Below, piece after piece: positions 44,822 to 56,765 of a DNA stretch of 64,000 bases. The translations under genes and the position numbers were made by a program. The stretch covers positions 17,115,511 to 17,179,510 of the forward strand of contig JAVIAB010000047.1 of assembly GCA_032433765.1 (NCBI GenBank). Reading direction: 5' to 3'. How positions within the stretch are numbered: the stretch's first letter is position 1; each line of letters starts with the position of its first letter. A model generated the notes under the pieces. The model made no database searches. It was not told where the DNA came from and was given only the letters and a program-made list of their open reading frames with translations. Source of the DNA: Megaustenia siamemsis. Lineage: Eukaryota; Mollusca; Gastropoda; Stylommatophora; Ariophantidae.

Positions 44822-45273
44822 AACAGAAACGGGGGAAGGAGTTCTTGGGTGTTATATAGAGCCAGTCTTGGCATATGGATGTGAATCATGAACGGTGGGA
44901 CAGCGGACAAAAGGATCACTGAAGTCTGTAGAAATGTAGTTTTACAGAGGAATGTTGAGAGTGCCATGGACAGATAAGAAGAGTGGTGAAAATGTTCTGA
45001 GAGAGGTCATGGCTAAAAGAGAACTGATTTCCAATGTTGGGAAGAGACGGACATAATTTTTTGGCCATGTAATGAGAAGAGAACAGCCGGAGTGTATTGT
45101 AACGGCTGGAAAAATTGGGGGACGAGGAGATGGAAGGAGGCAGAGAGAAAAGGTGCCAGACAGCTTGAGATATTGGCTTGGCAGAAGGTCAACAACAGAA
45201 ATTATAAATAACTGTCGAATTCGAAAGTTGTGGAGAGATATGATCACCTACGCCAGCAGGCCCAGTACTTGAT
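44822..45273 (+). pseudogene. Family Q RT tail
   Basis: Broken frames carry the VEPVLAYGCES, ECxECHG, FLAMRREQ and CRIRKLWRDMITYASRPST type landmarks of family Q. The nucleotide match to 1000-1455 (antisense) and 49985-50360 is clear. The end is AGTACTTGATGATTATGATG. Confidence 0.75.
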
Positions 45274-45274
45274 G

Positions 45275-45775
45275 ATTATGATGAGTTCTCTTTTCATTTT
45301 TAGTTGCTTTAAAATTTCATCGTTTGGTTTCTTTTCTTTCCATCCAATTCTACCTATTTTTCTATAGATCCACATTTCAAAGGGGAGCCGCGATAGCTCA
45401 GTAGTTAGTGAACTGGACAACACAGGACAAGAGGTAGGGTTCGATCCCAACCGACGGCTTCCAGGTTCACCCAGCCTTAAATGGCTACCGGATTTTTTTC
45501 TGGGAAAGTAAAGCAGCACGGGCGTAATACCGACCACATTACCCCAAAAATCATGTGCTGAAGGTCTGTAAAATATAGGGTCACTAACACCATATTTCCC
45601 TATACGTCACTTGACGTGACGGGGGTACTTTACTTTGCATTTCAAAGGCTTCAATTTTCTGTTCTGTTTTCTGGTCTAATATCCATGTTTCTGCACCAAG
45701 CAGAAATATTGAGAAGATGTAACATTTTACTATTCTTAATTTTAGCCTTGGTGTTATTTGTGTTTGCTCTATTAT
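45275..45775 (-). pseudogene. Family R RT tail, antisense, split by SINE-A
   Basis: The minus strand reads MWIYRKIGRIGWKEKKPNDE, then ILKQLKMKREL, as in 46801-47142 and 60060-60160. SINE-A occupies 45384-45637. The upstream segment resumes at 45649-45775. Confidence 0.85.
45384..45637 (+). mobile_element. SINE-A copy with 11-bp target-site duplication
   Basis: The exact repeat CATTTCAAAGG lies at 45373-45383 and 45638-45648, and it restores the family R sequence when one copy is removed. The head GGAGCCGCGATAGCTCAG starts the element. This is the best-defined SINE-A copy, 254 bp. The flanking region 45776-46146 is unassigned. Confidence 0.96.
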
Positions 45776-46146
45776 AACCAGGGGACTTAATTCTTTAGTT
45801 TAGCGCGGCGTTATCGCCAAAATGACGCAACTCTTCATTTTTAAACATTAACACACTTCCGGTTATATCAGGAAAGCATAAAACAATAACCCAGTAACGG
45901 AAATGTCGTATTGTCCAACAAAAACTGCCAGCGGAACCGCAAGTGCTGCAGAAAAATGGAGCATCATTTGAGAACACGTTCGATAACTGAGTTACCGGCA
46001 GCAGGAGAGCAATGCCATCTGATTTTGATTTTATTTGGTGGCTTGGGTATGTTTTTTAAAGTCACAGTAGTAATAGATTTACAACCTTCAGGGCTGGTAT
46101 CATTTTGTTTGTAAAGCAGTAAGAGATATGAAAGCAGTCTTTATAC

Positions 46147-46410
46147 AATAATCAGCATCATCATTAAGTACCAAGCCAGCTGGCGTAGGTGATCATGTCT
46201 CTCCACAACTTTCGATATCGACAGTTATTTATCATTTCTGTTGTTGACCTTCTGCCTAGCCATTCTCTTAAGGTCTCTGGTATCTTTTCTCTTTGCTTTC
46301 CTCTATCTCTTCGGCCTTCAATTTTTCTAGTTGTTACAATATATTCCAGCTAATCCGTTCTCAAAACATGGCCAAAAAATAATTATTGTTTCTTCTTAAT
46401 ATTGGATATT

Positions 46411-46461
<51 letters not shown>

Positions 46462-46745
46462 TTTTGGCCTGTTTCAGAAGGTTTTCATTACTCTTCTTAG
46501 CTGTCCATTGTATTCTCAACATTCTTCTGTAAAGCACATTTCTACAGCTTCCAGTGATTTTCTTGTCTGGTGTTCTGTTGTCCGTGATTCACATCCATAT
46601 GCTAATATTGGCTCTATATAACGTTTAGGAACTCCATTCCTTGTCTCTATTGTCAAAAATGGATTGCGCAGCATCTTCCTCATTTTTTTTAAAGCTGCTT
46701 TTGCATGAGTTATTCTGCATCTCACACAACTAAGATAATCGATAT
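46147..46745 (-). pseudogene. Family Q RT tail, antisense
   Basis: It starts CATCATCATTAAGTACC and GGCGTAGGTGATCATGTCTC. The minus strand near 46516-46660 gives EPILAYGCESRTTEHQTRKS, LEAVEMCF. A (CT)n run sits inside at 46416-46457. Confidence 0.85.
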
Positions 46746-46795
46746 ACAATACTAAGATCCTGTAAATGTGGTTTTAACTAGTTTTTCATCAAAAT

Positions 46796-47360
46796 CATCA
46801 TTATTGAGTGCCATCTCCGCATCGAAGGGTGGCTACCATTGAGCGCCATTCTGCACTGTCTCTTGCTTCGATGGTGCAGATTGTCATAGGTTGTCTTGTC
46901 CATCTTTTGATGTTACTCGTCCAAGTTAGTCTTGGTCTACCTCTGCCTCTTTTACCTTGTATTTTCCCCTCCAGGATTACTTTTAGTTGGCTGTTGTGTC
47001 TTTTAATATGGCCCAAAAATCGCATTTGGCTTGTTTGAATTGTGCTTAGTAGTTCTCTTTTCATTATTAGTTGTTTTAAGACTTTATCGTTTGTTTTCTT
47101 TTCCTTCCATCCAATTCTACCTATTCTTCTATATATCCACATTTCAAAGGCTTCAATCCTCTGTTCTGTTTTCTTGTCTAATGTCCATTTTTCTGCACCA
47201 AATGAGAATATTGAGAAGATATAACATTTTGCAATTCTTAGTTTTAGCCCTGGTGTTATTTATTTTGATGTTAGTATATTTTTCATGGCACTAAAATTAC
47301 TTTTTGCCATTCCTAATCTTTTGTTTATTTCAGTTGTACATTTTCCATCAACTAGTTTTG
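46796..47360 (-). pseudogene. Family R RT tail, antisense
   Basis: A minus-strand frame (46801-47142, 113 codons) is intact to the stop: MWIYRRIGRIGWKEKKTNDK, MRFLGHIKRHNSQLKVILEG, KRGRGRPRLTWTSNIKRW, then SAEWRSMVATLRCGDGTQ. This is the complete C-terminal tail of family R and the best reference for it in the window. Upstream RT thumb sequence follows to about 47360. Confidence 0.88.
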
Positions 47361-47507
47361 TTATAGAGTTGTTGATATTATTTTATCTTATTTATCATCT
47401 TGATGTTATTTGTTCACTGACAGCACATTTATTGTTGACAACATCAGTCATCACAGACTTCTAATTTATTATATTATTTAATAATCAAGTTTATCAAGTT
47501 TATCTTT

Positions 47508-48562
47508 AATTCTGGCACGTGATACATAATAGTGGATGCACTTCTTTTAGAATTAAATGTTCTTTAATTCTGGCACGTGATACATAATAGTGGATGCACT
47601 TCTTTTAGAATATAGTGTTCTTTAATTCTGGCACGTGATACATAATAGTGGATGCACTTCTTTTAGAATTAAATGTTCTTTAATTCTGGCACGTGATAAA
47701 TAATAGTGGATGCACTTCTTTTAGAATTAAGTGTTCTTTAATTCTGGCACGTGATACATAATAGTGGATGCACTTCTTTTAGAATTAAGTGTTCTTTAAT
47801 TCTGGCACGTGATACATAATAGTGGATGCACTTCTTTTAGAATTAAGTGTTCTTTAATTCTGGCACGTGATACATAATAGTGGATGCACTTCTTTTAGAA
47901 TTAATTGTTCTTTAATTCTGGCACGTGATACATAATAGTGGATGCACTTCTTTTAGAATTAAATGTTCTTTAATTCTGGCACGTGATACATAATAGTGGA
48001 TGCACTTCTTTTAGAATTAAGTGTTCTTTAATTCTGGCACGTGATAAATAATAGTGGATGCACTTCTTTTAGAATTAAGTGTTCTTTAATTCTGGCACGT
48101 GATACATAATAGTGGATGCACTTCTTTTAGAATTAAGTGTTCTTTAATTCTGGCACGTGATACATAATAGTGGATGCACTTCTTTTAGAATTAAGTGTTC
48201 TTTAATTCTGGCACGTGATACATAATAGTGGATGCACTTCTTTTAGAATTAAGTGTTCTTTAATTCTGGCACGTGATACATAATAGTGGATGCACTTCTT
48301 TTAGATTAAGTGTTCTTTAATTCTGGCACGTGATACATAATAGTGGATGCACTTCTTTTAGAATTAAGTGTTCTTTAATTCTGGCACGTGATACATAATA
48401 GTGGATGCACTTCTTTTAGAATTAAGTGTTCTTTAATTCTGGCACGTGATACATAATAGTGGATGCACTTCTTTTAGAATTAAGTGTTCTTTAATTCTGG
48501 CACGTGATACATAATAGTGGATGCACTTCTTTTAGAATTAAATGTTCTTTAATTCTGGACGT
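47508..48562. repeat. 58-bp minisatellite, about 18 copies, very homogeneous
   Basis: The unit contains CTTTAATTCTGGCACGTGAT, ACATAATAGTGGATGCACTT and CTTTTAGAATTAAGTGTT. Each unit carries the palindrome CACGTG. Copies differ at one or two positions. Confidence 0.97.
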
Positions 48563-49444
48563 TCAGGAGACTATCGTTGATGACTATTGAACCGTCCTTA
48601 AGTGCATATCTTTGTGCGACATGTAACATTCAATCTCTTCATCAACTTACTTACAACTTCTCTAAGAAATATGAAGCACAACTTGAAAACTCTCAAAACA
48701 CTTTCACAACTAAATGCATATGTTCTAATTCACTTTTGTCTTACTATAGCTCAACTAATTTCTTAAGTCACTGATATCTTTACAACTCTTTAGTCTTTTC
48801 CTTAATACTTCTCAACTCTTAAAACTACAACTACTTTTAACTCTCAATTCCTAACTAAACTTCTGACTAGACTTCTTCAGACTACATTGCGGGCCTAACT
48901 TACTTCTAACTACTAACTCACTGAATGGCGGTCCTAACTAACGACCTTCAGCAGTTCGGCCAAAGCCGAACTAAGCCTACTTAGTCTGCATTTATGACTT
49001 AACTTCTTGACTCAACTTGTTCTTAAACTATCGTGTCGAAGGTTAAATACTCCAAGATCACTCTGTGCATGAAATATCTGCAGCCTATGAATTTGTCGCA
49101 ATTGTCGCGAAGTGACAATTTGCAACCCCCTGGAACAATCAGATCCCACATCCATGATTCCACCGCCAATTCCTATCTCAGAATTTTCATTAACAATATG
49201 TTTATGACTCCGTGAGCAACCTCTAACCTGATCGCTCCGTGACTTCTGTATAACCTCTGATCAGTTTTGACCTCTCCTGAGTTTCAAAATAGTGATTACT
49301 TCATGACTTTGACCTGTCCTGGTAGTTGTTTGTCAACATATTTATCGGACGGTCAAAGCTATGCGTTCACGTCATGTGCTATTTATCCCCATTTCCACAA
49401 CAACCTGAAAAATTTCCATTCCCTCAACTTATTTAAAGAATAGT
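48563..49444. other. Unassigned, A/C/T-rich stretch
   Basis: The segment 48780-49030 is rich in CTCAACT and CTTCTAACT words with no clear period. No coding motif. Confidence 0.4.
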
Positions 49445-49670
49445 GACACTGTGACCTTCCATGCATGTCGTAAGAGGCGACTAAGGAGGTTGATCGATGG
49501 CTTGACAAGCTGTCATTGTAAAAAGTATTGTTATGGAAACAGCACCATATATTTTAGAGCAGTGATCTCTGCAATATGTGCCACTTTGGCGCGCAAGGTT
49601 TCTGTTTTTGAGATTGTGGTTCTGCCCTATGTGCCGTCTTCGGCTCGAAAGGACAATAGATAGAAACTTA
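49445..49670 (+). mobile_element. Fragment sharing the family S 3' end
   Basis: It ends with CTGCCCTATGTGCCGTCTTC then GGCTCGAAAGGACAATAGAT, like 33330-33385. It begins with ATGCATGTCGTAAGAGGCGA. It is probably a LINE 3' end or a SINE that borrowed it. Confidence 0.55.
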
Positions 49671-49984
49671 TTATGTCCAATACTATTGTACCTTTCCTTT
49701 ATCCCCACTTTAGTCCTCGGCTTCGTCCACTACCCCCTATGAACTTCCCATGAGCATAACTTATTACTCTGTCACTAACACTAATGACCGCTATTCTGTG
49801 TTACTGCCATTGTCTATTAAGAAATGGGTACCGGCTAAGTTACCTGCCCCATACTTTCATTAACCTTTACTGTTACTGGTTTTGCCTGCAATTATTGACT
49901 AACATAACGTATATGATGTAGTTTCAGGTTGAACAGACCTTACCTTGTCACGAAGAAGAAACGAAAATACATTTAAATCAAGTT
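49671..49984. other. Unassigned stretch
   Basis: I recognise no feature. Confidence 0.4.
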
Positions 49985-50360
49985 AAACAAAGTCACTTGA
50001 GTCTGTAGAAATGTGGTTTTACAGAAGCATGTTGAGAATACCATGGACAGCCAAGAAGAGTAATGAAAACGTTCATAAAGAGGCCAAAGCAAGAAGAGAA
50101 CTAATTTCCAATATTAGGAAGAACAATCATAATTTTTGGTCATGTAATGAGAAGAGAACAGCTGGAATATATTGTAACAACTGGAAAAATTGAGGGACGA
50201 AGAGATAGAGGGAAGCAAAGAAAAAAGATACCAGACAGCTTAAGAGAATGGCTTGGCAGAAGGTCAACAGAAAAAAAATTATAAATAACTGTCGTGATCG
50301 AAAGTTGTGGAGAGGTATGATCACCTACGCCAGCAGGCCCAGTACTTGAGGATGATAATG
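49985..50360 (+). pseudogene. Family Q RT tail
   Basis: Starts MWFYRSMLRIPWTAKKSNEN, then AKARRELISNI. It passes the FWSCNEKRT region and ends with DRKLWRGMITYASRPST in another frame, followed by GAGGATGATAATG. At least two frameshifts. Confidence 0.82.
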
Positions 50361-50379
50361 AAACAAAAACAGGGGGGGG

Positions 50380-50800
50380 GGGCCTGGGTGATCTTGAGGT
50401 AAATGTCGGCCTACGGACAAGACGATCCAGAGTTCGATTCCCAGGACAGAATTTGACATAAAATCGAATCCTTGGTTTATTCGTGGCTTTCCCCTCCCCT
50501 GGTATCTGAGCAGTGAAATCCGATGTCTTGTCTCTCGGATAAAGGCGAAAAACAGGAGGTCACGGTGTGCATTCTGCGCATGTTGAAATCGAAAAGACTA
50601 GACCAACAATGACCGAAGCACCCGGGCCAAATTAATTGGAAAAAATGTATACAAAAACGTTAATACTTTTGGCGATGAAAATTATGAGAGTACCTCTAAA
50701 GTCGGAGGATATCTGCCTGTACGGCGGGGGACACATGAGCACACGGAGGCCGGTGTGGAAAATAGGAAAACATGATGAAAACGTGACACCAAAATCAGTC
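50380..50800 (+). mobile_element. SINE-D copy
   Basis: The head CCTGGGTGATCTTGAGGTAA and GAGTTCGATTCCCAGG are the box A and B regions. The body carries GTGGCTTTCCCCTCCCCTGG and GCATGTTGAAATCGAAAAG. The tail has TACCTCTAAAGTCGGAGGAT and CTGCCTGTACGGCGGGGGAC. It lacks the 43-bp array of the 10752 copy. It runs into the 29-bp array. Confidence 0.85.
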
Positions 50801-51463
50801 AATATAATTGATTATATGAATTATTGACAATTATCATTGATTATATGAATTATTGACAATTAACATTGATTATATGAATTATTGACAATTATCGTTAACT
50901 ATATGAATTATTGACAATTATCGTTAACTATATGAATTATTGACAATTATCGTTGATTATATGAATTTTTGACAATTATCGTTAACTATATGAATTATTG
51001 ACAATTATCGTTAACTATATTAATTTTTGACAATTATCGTTAACTATATGAATTTTTGACAATTATCGTTAACTATATGAATTTTTGACAATTATCGTTG
51101 ATTATATGAATTTTTGACAATTACCGTTGATTATATGAATTATTGACAATTATCGTTAACTATATTAATGTTTGACAATTATCGTTGATTATATGAATTT
51201 TTGACAATTATCGTTGATCATATGAATTTTTGACAATTATCATTGATTATATGAATTATTGACAATTAACATTGATTATATGAATTATTGACAATTATCG
51301 TTAACTATATGAATTATTGACAATTATCGTTGATTATATGAATTATTGACAATTATCGTTGATTATATGAATTATTGACAATTATCGTTGATTATATGAA
51401 TTATTGACAATTATCATTGATTATATGAATTATTGACAATTATCATTGATTATATGAATTATT
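50800..51463. repeat. 29-bp minisatellite, about 23 copies
   Basis: The unit contains GATTATATGAATTATTGACA and ATTATCGTT. It is interrupted by SINE-A and resumes at 51740-51790. Confidence 0.95.
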
Positions 51464-51726
51464 GGGAGCCGCAACCAAACAGCTCAGTGGTTAGTGAACT
51501 GGACTAAGAAAGACAAGAGGTTGGTTTCGATCCTGATCGACGGCTTCCGGGTTCACCCAGCCATTAAAATGGGTACCAGATTTTTTCGGGGAAAGTAAAG
51601 CGGCACGGGCGTAATACCGACCCCATTGCCCAAAAAAAAATCATGTGTGGAAGGTCTACACAAATGATGGTCACTAACACCATATTCCCTATACGTCAAT
51701 TGGTGTGACGGGGCACTTTACTTTTA
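51464..51726 (+). mobile_element. SINE-A inserted in the 29-bp array
   Basis: A sense copy, with a small insertion in the box A region (GCCGCAACCAAACAGCTCAG). It ends GACGGGGCACTTTACTTTTA. Confidence 0.9.
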
Positions 51727-51824
51727 CGTACATGTAATATGAAATATGAATTATTGACAGTTACCGTTGATTATATGAATTATTGATTTACATTATATAG
51801 ATATTATTTATAAAACAGGAGTGC

Positions 51825-52695
51825 CGAAATAATTGACAGTTGCCATTGATTGTATTCAATAATTAACACTTGTCTTTGCATTAATGCAATAACTGACAGC
51901 TGCCATTGATTGTATTCAATAATTAACACTTGTCTTTGCATTAATGCAATAACTGACAGCTGCCATTGATTGTATTCAATAATTAACACTTGTCTTTGCA
52001 TTAATGCAATAACTGACAGCTGCCATTGATTGTATTCAATAATTAACACTTGTCTTTGCCTTCATGCAATAACTGACAGCTGCCATTGATTGTATTCAAT
52101 AATTAACACTTGTCTTTGGCTTAATGCAATAACTGACAGTTGCCATTGATTGTATTCAATAATTAACACGTGTCTTTGCCTTAATGCAATAACTGACAGC
52201 TGCCATTGATTGTATTCAATAATTAACACTTGTCTTTGCCTTCATGCAATAACTGACAGCTGCCATTGATTGTATTCAATAATTAACACTTGTCTTTGCC
52301 TTCATGCAATAACTGACAGTTGCCATTGATTGTATTCAATAATTAACACGTGTCTTTGCCTTAATGCAATAACTGACAGCTGCCATTGATTGTATTCAAT
52401 AATTAACACTTGTCTTTGCCTTCATGCAATAACTGACAGCTGCCATTGATTGTATTCAATAATTAACACTTGTCTTTGCCTTCATGCAATAACTGACAGC
52501 TGCCATTGATTGTATTCAATAATTAACACTTGTCTTTGCCTTAATGCAATAATTGACAGCTGCCATTGATTATATTCAATAATTAACACTTGTCTTTGCC
52601 TTAACGCAATAACTGACATCTGCCATTGATTATATTCAATAATTAACACTTGTCTTTGCCTTAATGCAATAACTGACAGCTGCCATTGATTGTGT
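51825..52695. repeat. 60-bp minisatellite, about 14 copies, itself a dimer of ~30 bp
   Basis: The unit contains CTGACAGCTGCCATTGATTG, TATTCAATAATTAACACTTG and TCTTTGCCTTAATGCAATAA. The two 30-bp halves align at 19 of 30 positions, and the first half is close to the 29-bp unit of the array upstream. Confidence 0.94.
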
Positions 52696-53170
52696 CATCG
52701 ATGACAACTGATACTTTCTTTCCTTCCTCATTTGCCTTTCGGTGTCGAGGGGGGATTTGGCTCTCAGTTTCTTGCTCTTCTGTTCACCTCTTCTGCTGTT
52801 ATACCTCTGATTGTTTCTAGTATTCCGTTTATCCACATTTCTCTTGGCCGGCCTCTTGGTCTAATGTTCTCGTATCGTTTGTTGATATCTCGTTGTAGTA
52901 GTTCTAGTTCTTTAAGTAAGGTGACCATATTTTTGAAACCCTAATCCGGGACGAATTAATTTGACTTAAATTTTCCATCAATAAAATGAAAATTCTTCCG
53001 CCTTTTTCAAGTGAATAATACATATATTTTAAAACTAATTAAAACACCTATCAATATAGGCTTGTAAAACTTCATAAAGAGTTATTGAATTTAACGTTAT
53101 TGAGTTTCAGTTTCAATAAAAAAGTAAAGTACCCCGTCACGCCAAGTTGGGTATAGAGAATATGGTGTTA

Positions 53171-55560
53171 TAGTCCGTTCAGATTCGTTTGCCGAGATGT
53201 TATGATTTATAATTCAAAAAGTTCTTGATGATTTCACATGATTTTTGGCATACGGTGTCAAAATGTCCATGTCACGAGAACATATGTGTTACTCGATGTC
53301 TAGCTATAACGGTTTTCTTAAAGCGGCGAATTCCTTTGATCTTTGCCCATGTAACTATTATTTTGACCCTAATCAAAATGTTTTACAGTAATCTAGTGCA
53401 ACGATGACCCATAGGCGTGTCCATAAAATTTTACTTGGTGGCAAGTATACAAATTTTAAATTATATATAGAACTTTTGTTCGTAGAGTCAATTTGATATA
53501 GTTCCATGCTCTTGGTGTGAGTTTCCCAAATGTTGTCGCTGCCTTTCAAATACGTACATTTAGTTCCTCATCTAAGGAAAGTGTGGCTGTAATAGTGGAT
53601 CCAAGATAGCTGAACTTCTGTACTGACTCAAGCAGGCTTCCATTCAAAGTAATGGTTGTTGGTTTGCTTATAACATATTTTTGATTGCTTGGCTGGTCTT
53701 GAACAATAAACTGTTTAACAAATCAACTAGGAAATTTTGCAAATCAAACTATTTATCTGTAGACTTAATCAGAGTAATGATCATTCAGAATCAGACGAGT
53801 CAAATAGGTCGATTACTGCTTTCGGCTGAACAAACAACAAACCATCCTTTTCCAATATTCCTCTTCTTGTCGTAACACATGATCCTCACATTTTACCCAG
53901 TAGTCTTTATTTATATTTGATAGAGCCTGATTTGTAAGTGTCTCAACATCGCATAATTTGAAAGTTTTATTTGTATATGCTACGTGTCCTTTAACTTTTG
54001 CCCAAACTAGTTCTATAGGATTTAAGTGCGCATGATATGGAGGTAGTCTCAAACATCTATGGCCATGTTCTTGAATTAACTTGTCTATTTTAAATATCTT
54101 TGTACGTTGTGTCTGTTTTACAAGGCTAAGCAATTCGGGTTTCAAGTAGCTGTCGTTAACTTGTATGTGTTCTTTTATGAGCCACGTTTTGATTGCATCT
54201 TTTGTACTTGATGATGTTGGGATTCTATCTTCTACGTTAACTACGTTATGGTATGAAGCATTGTCCATTATCAGACAAGAAGGTCGATCTAATATTGGAA
54301 GGATACTTTTCTCGATCCAGTCTTTAAATATGTGCCCATTCATTTCGGAGTGGTAGTCTCTATTGTCTATGGATTTTGAAATGAAAACGAGATGAGCATT
54401 CTGCAACAACCCATTATGTCTGCTACCTGCATGTGCAACTATCAAACGTTGCCCTTTACTGCTTGGTACTGATCTTTTAATACTTCCATCTGCTAACTGC
54501 CATTCCTTTTCATTTGTATGATGAGCGTTGATCCAAGTTTCATCTAAATAAACAATATCATAATCATTTTCGCGCATTTCCTTCACTTCACGTAAATACT
54601 TGCTTCTAAGAGCTACTAGATGTGGCTTCTCACAAATAATGTTTTTTTCCACCAGCATACTTTCTAAAGGTGAAGCCTGCACTTCTTAATATTTTCCATA
54701 ATGAAGTTTTTGATATTTCAATGTCGTTGTTAGTTTTCAGCCAAAGCTTCAACTTTCTAAGTGTCACTTCTTCGTTTATATCAAACATTCGACAGATTTC
54801 TCTTTTTACTAGGTCCTTATCAAAACTGTCTAACGTTTCTTTCCTTCCTTGCTTTCTTGCATTTGTTGGCAATAAATATCCGCTTCCTTTAACTATTCCA
54901 TCAAATGAACGTTTACACAAACCTAAAATATGCATTGTTCTCTTCTCAAGGTTTGATAAAGAACAATAAAGATGTCCCTTTTTACGCTCTCTGCAGAAGT
55001 ATTGATAAATCTTTATAGCAATGTTATGCTCAGTAAAATATTTTGCCTTTATATTCATTCTCACATAGACTTGCAGAAGATAATATGGATAGTGCCGCCT
55101 CCTTTCTGTAAATATTGAGATTTGCCTCTGAATTATGACTCGAACTCGAGTCTACGGCCGTGATTTTGACGTCACATAATTTCCGGTTTCGGCTAAAATG
55201 TCATTTTGTGCTAAACGGGAAATTTCATATGTAACATTTCTTTATAAAAATTTATAGTGGAAACATAACTATTTTAGGACGGTGCGCATTCAGCCGTGAA
55301 GGTCATGCCTATATGTTAAAGAATCAGCTGTGAGATGTAAGCATCTACATAATCCCGCCGGTGTTTATAATATCGATTAACTTTTTTTTAATGTAGGTTA
55401 AATAAGGCATCTTTGAAACTGGATCACATTTCTTTGATAAAAAAATATTTTTATAGCGACATTAGTATTCTAAACCTAACTTCAAAAGATCAATGCAAAT
55501 GAACAATAAGTTTTTGAAAAAAATTAATTAATGTCTAGGCAAACGAATCTGAACGGACTA
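53171..55560 (-). mobile_element. Tc1/mariner-superfamily transposon, DD83E type, copy 2
   Basis: A 2,390-bp element with perfect 23-bp terminal inverted repeats (first 20 bases TAGTCCGTTCAGATTCGTTT). The TA at 53169-53170 and 55561-55562 is the duplicated target; removing the element and one TA restores the SINE-A sequence. Perfect end repeats suggest it is younger than copy 1. Confidence 0.95.
53813..55064 (-). pseudogene. DDE transposase of copy 2, single frameshift
   Basis: The N-terminal frame (55064-54630, 144 codons) reads HNIAIKIYQYFCRERKKGHL and LGLCKRSFDGI, with helix-turn-helix-like character, then VKREICRMFDINEEVTLRKL and ISKTSLWKILRSAGFTFRKY. The catalytic frame (54682-53813, 289 codons) has VYLDETWINAHHT (D47), CLIMDNASYHN (D140) and LPPYHAHLNPIELVWAKVKG (E224), again with 83 residues between D and E. 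The two frames overlap near 54630-54682, so one frameshift accounts for the break. All three catalytic residues are present. It is clearly related to copy 1 but far from identical. Confidence 0.9.
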
Positions 55561-56190
55561 TAGTGACCATAATTTTTACAGACCCTCGGCACATGATTTT
55601 TGGGGTAATGTGGTCGGTATTACGCCCGTGCCGCTTTACTTTCCCAGAAAAAAATCCGGTACCCATTTAAGGCTGGGTAAACCCGGAAGCCGTCGATTGG
55701 GATCGAACCCTACCTCTTGTCCTTTGTAGTTCAGTTCACTAACCACTGAGCTATCGCGGCTCTCTTCAGTTTCAGTATATAAGATTTAAAACTCGGAGCG
55801 CATTTTACTGTTACTATTTCGCCAAATGAACAGTCAGTTCAACTTTTAAAACATTTTCTACACAACAACGGAATAATGTATATTTTTACGTCGAAGAGAC
55901 GTTTACCATATTGGCAAAATTGGTTAACGTTTGTGTCACTAATGTATTTTAACAAATCCGGGAAAAAAGCTAAAAATCGGAACAAATTCGGAATAGTAAC
56001 AGATCTGCAACAAAGGTTGAAAAAAAAGTAAAAAAAATCAGGACTGTCCCAGAAAAATCGGGACGTCTGCTCACCTTATCTTTATGTCTTACGTGGACCA
56101 CTTGATCTGCTGTTGCTTTATTTATTCAATAGTTGGTTCCGTTCCTTGTCACTTTCGTAACTCTTCATTTCTGGTCTTATCTGTGAGGCT

Positions 56191-56765
56191 AATCTTGTGA
56201 TCTGTTGTTTGGTGTGCAACGGGGATAATGTGACGACGAACTGTGTTTTGTATGTTCGGAGTTGGAGTCAAACACGATGTCCTAACATCATCAAGCGCTA
56301 TACATTTAAATACTATGACGATCATCATTTTCAGGAGGACGTGAACTTCCGGGCAATATGGTGGATAGGTGGCAGGAACCATTGAAGGATATGTCTGAAA
56401 AGTGTTCCTTGTTGCAGTTTCCTCATATTCCAAGTCCGGCTTGTTGCAGGAGCTACTGAGTTAAGTGCTCTGTGCACACCGTGAACTGTGTGTTTCATCC
56501 GTTTTAATCATGTTCCGATATTCCAATTGTTTACGATGAATGCTGATATCGTATGACAGGGAACAGTTGGCCGTGTTCACTATCTGTGCGGTTTCGCCTT
56601 ATGTCTTTTGGCGTGTGCTGAGACTGCTACGATGGGGACTACAGCTACCTTTCTTTGTTTGGGAGATGAGTTAGTAATTCGGATGATTCCACTGGCACGG
56701 GCGGCAATTGTGGATTTTAATTCGTTTGCAGTGATACCGAGGCCTTCCATAACCAAACCAAACCA
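56191..56765 (+). pseudogene. LINE X, 5'-truncated copy 2
   Basis: Flanked by ATCTGTGAGGCT (56179-56190) and ATCTGTGAAGCT (56766-56777), a 12-bp duplication with one mismatch. The plus strand carries CLVCNGDNVTTNCVLY and RCPNIIKRYTF, as in copy 1. It ends CCTTCCATAACC then AAACCAAACC, a short simple tail. It sits inside the antisense family P tail. Confidence 0.75.

Larger units (their letters stand above)
53116..55764 (-). mobile_element. SINE-A inside the hAT-like element, split by a transposon
   Basis: SINE-A ends are at 53116 (AAGTAAAGTACCCCGTCACG region) and 55764 (GCTATCGCGGCTCT). TTCAGTTTCA occurs at 53106-53115 and 55765-55774, the likely target-site duplication. The SINE's GGTGTTAGTGACC word is cut by the transposon at its TA. 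Confidence 0.92.
52917..56078. mobile_element. Non-autonomous hAT-like element hosting a SINE and a transposon
   Basis: Left end TAAGGTGACCAT and right end read inward TAAGGTGAGCAG form short inverted repeats. The flanks TCTTTAAG (52909-52916) and TCTTTATG (56079-56086) are an 8-bp duplication with one mismatch, the hAT size. Without its inserts the element would be about 510 bp. It has no coding sequence of its own, so the superfamily call rests on ends and duplication length. Confidence 0.65.

Noticed and set aside
45384..45460. Functional tRNA gene
   Set aside because: Boxes A and B are good, but this is the head of a 254-bp SINE with a target-site duplication and the anticodon arm is not a convincing stem.
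47508..48562. CRISPR array
   Set aside because: Units are contiguous with no variable spacers, and the DNA is eukaryotic. The same applies to the other arrays.
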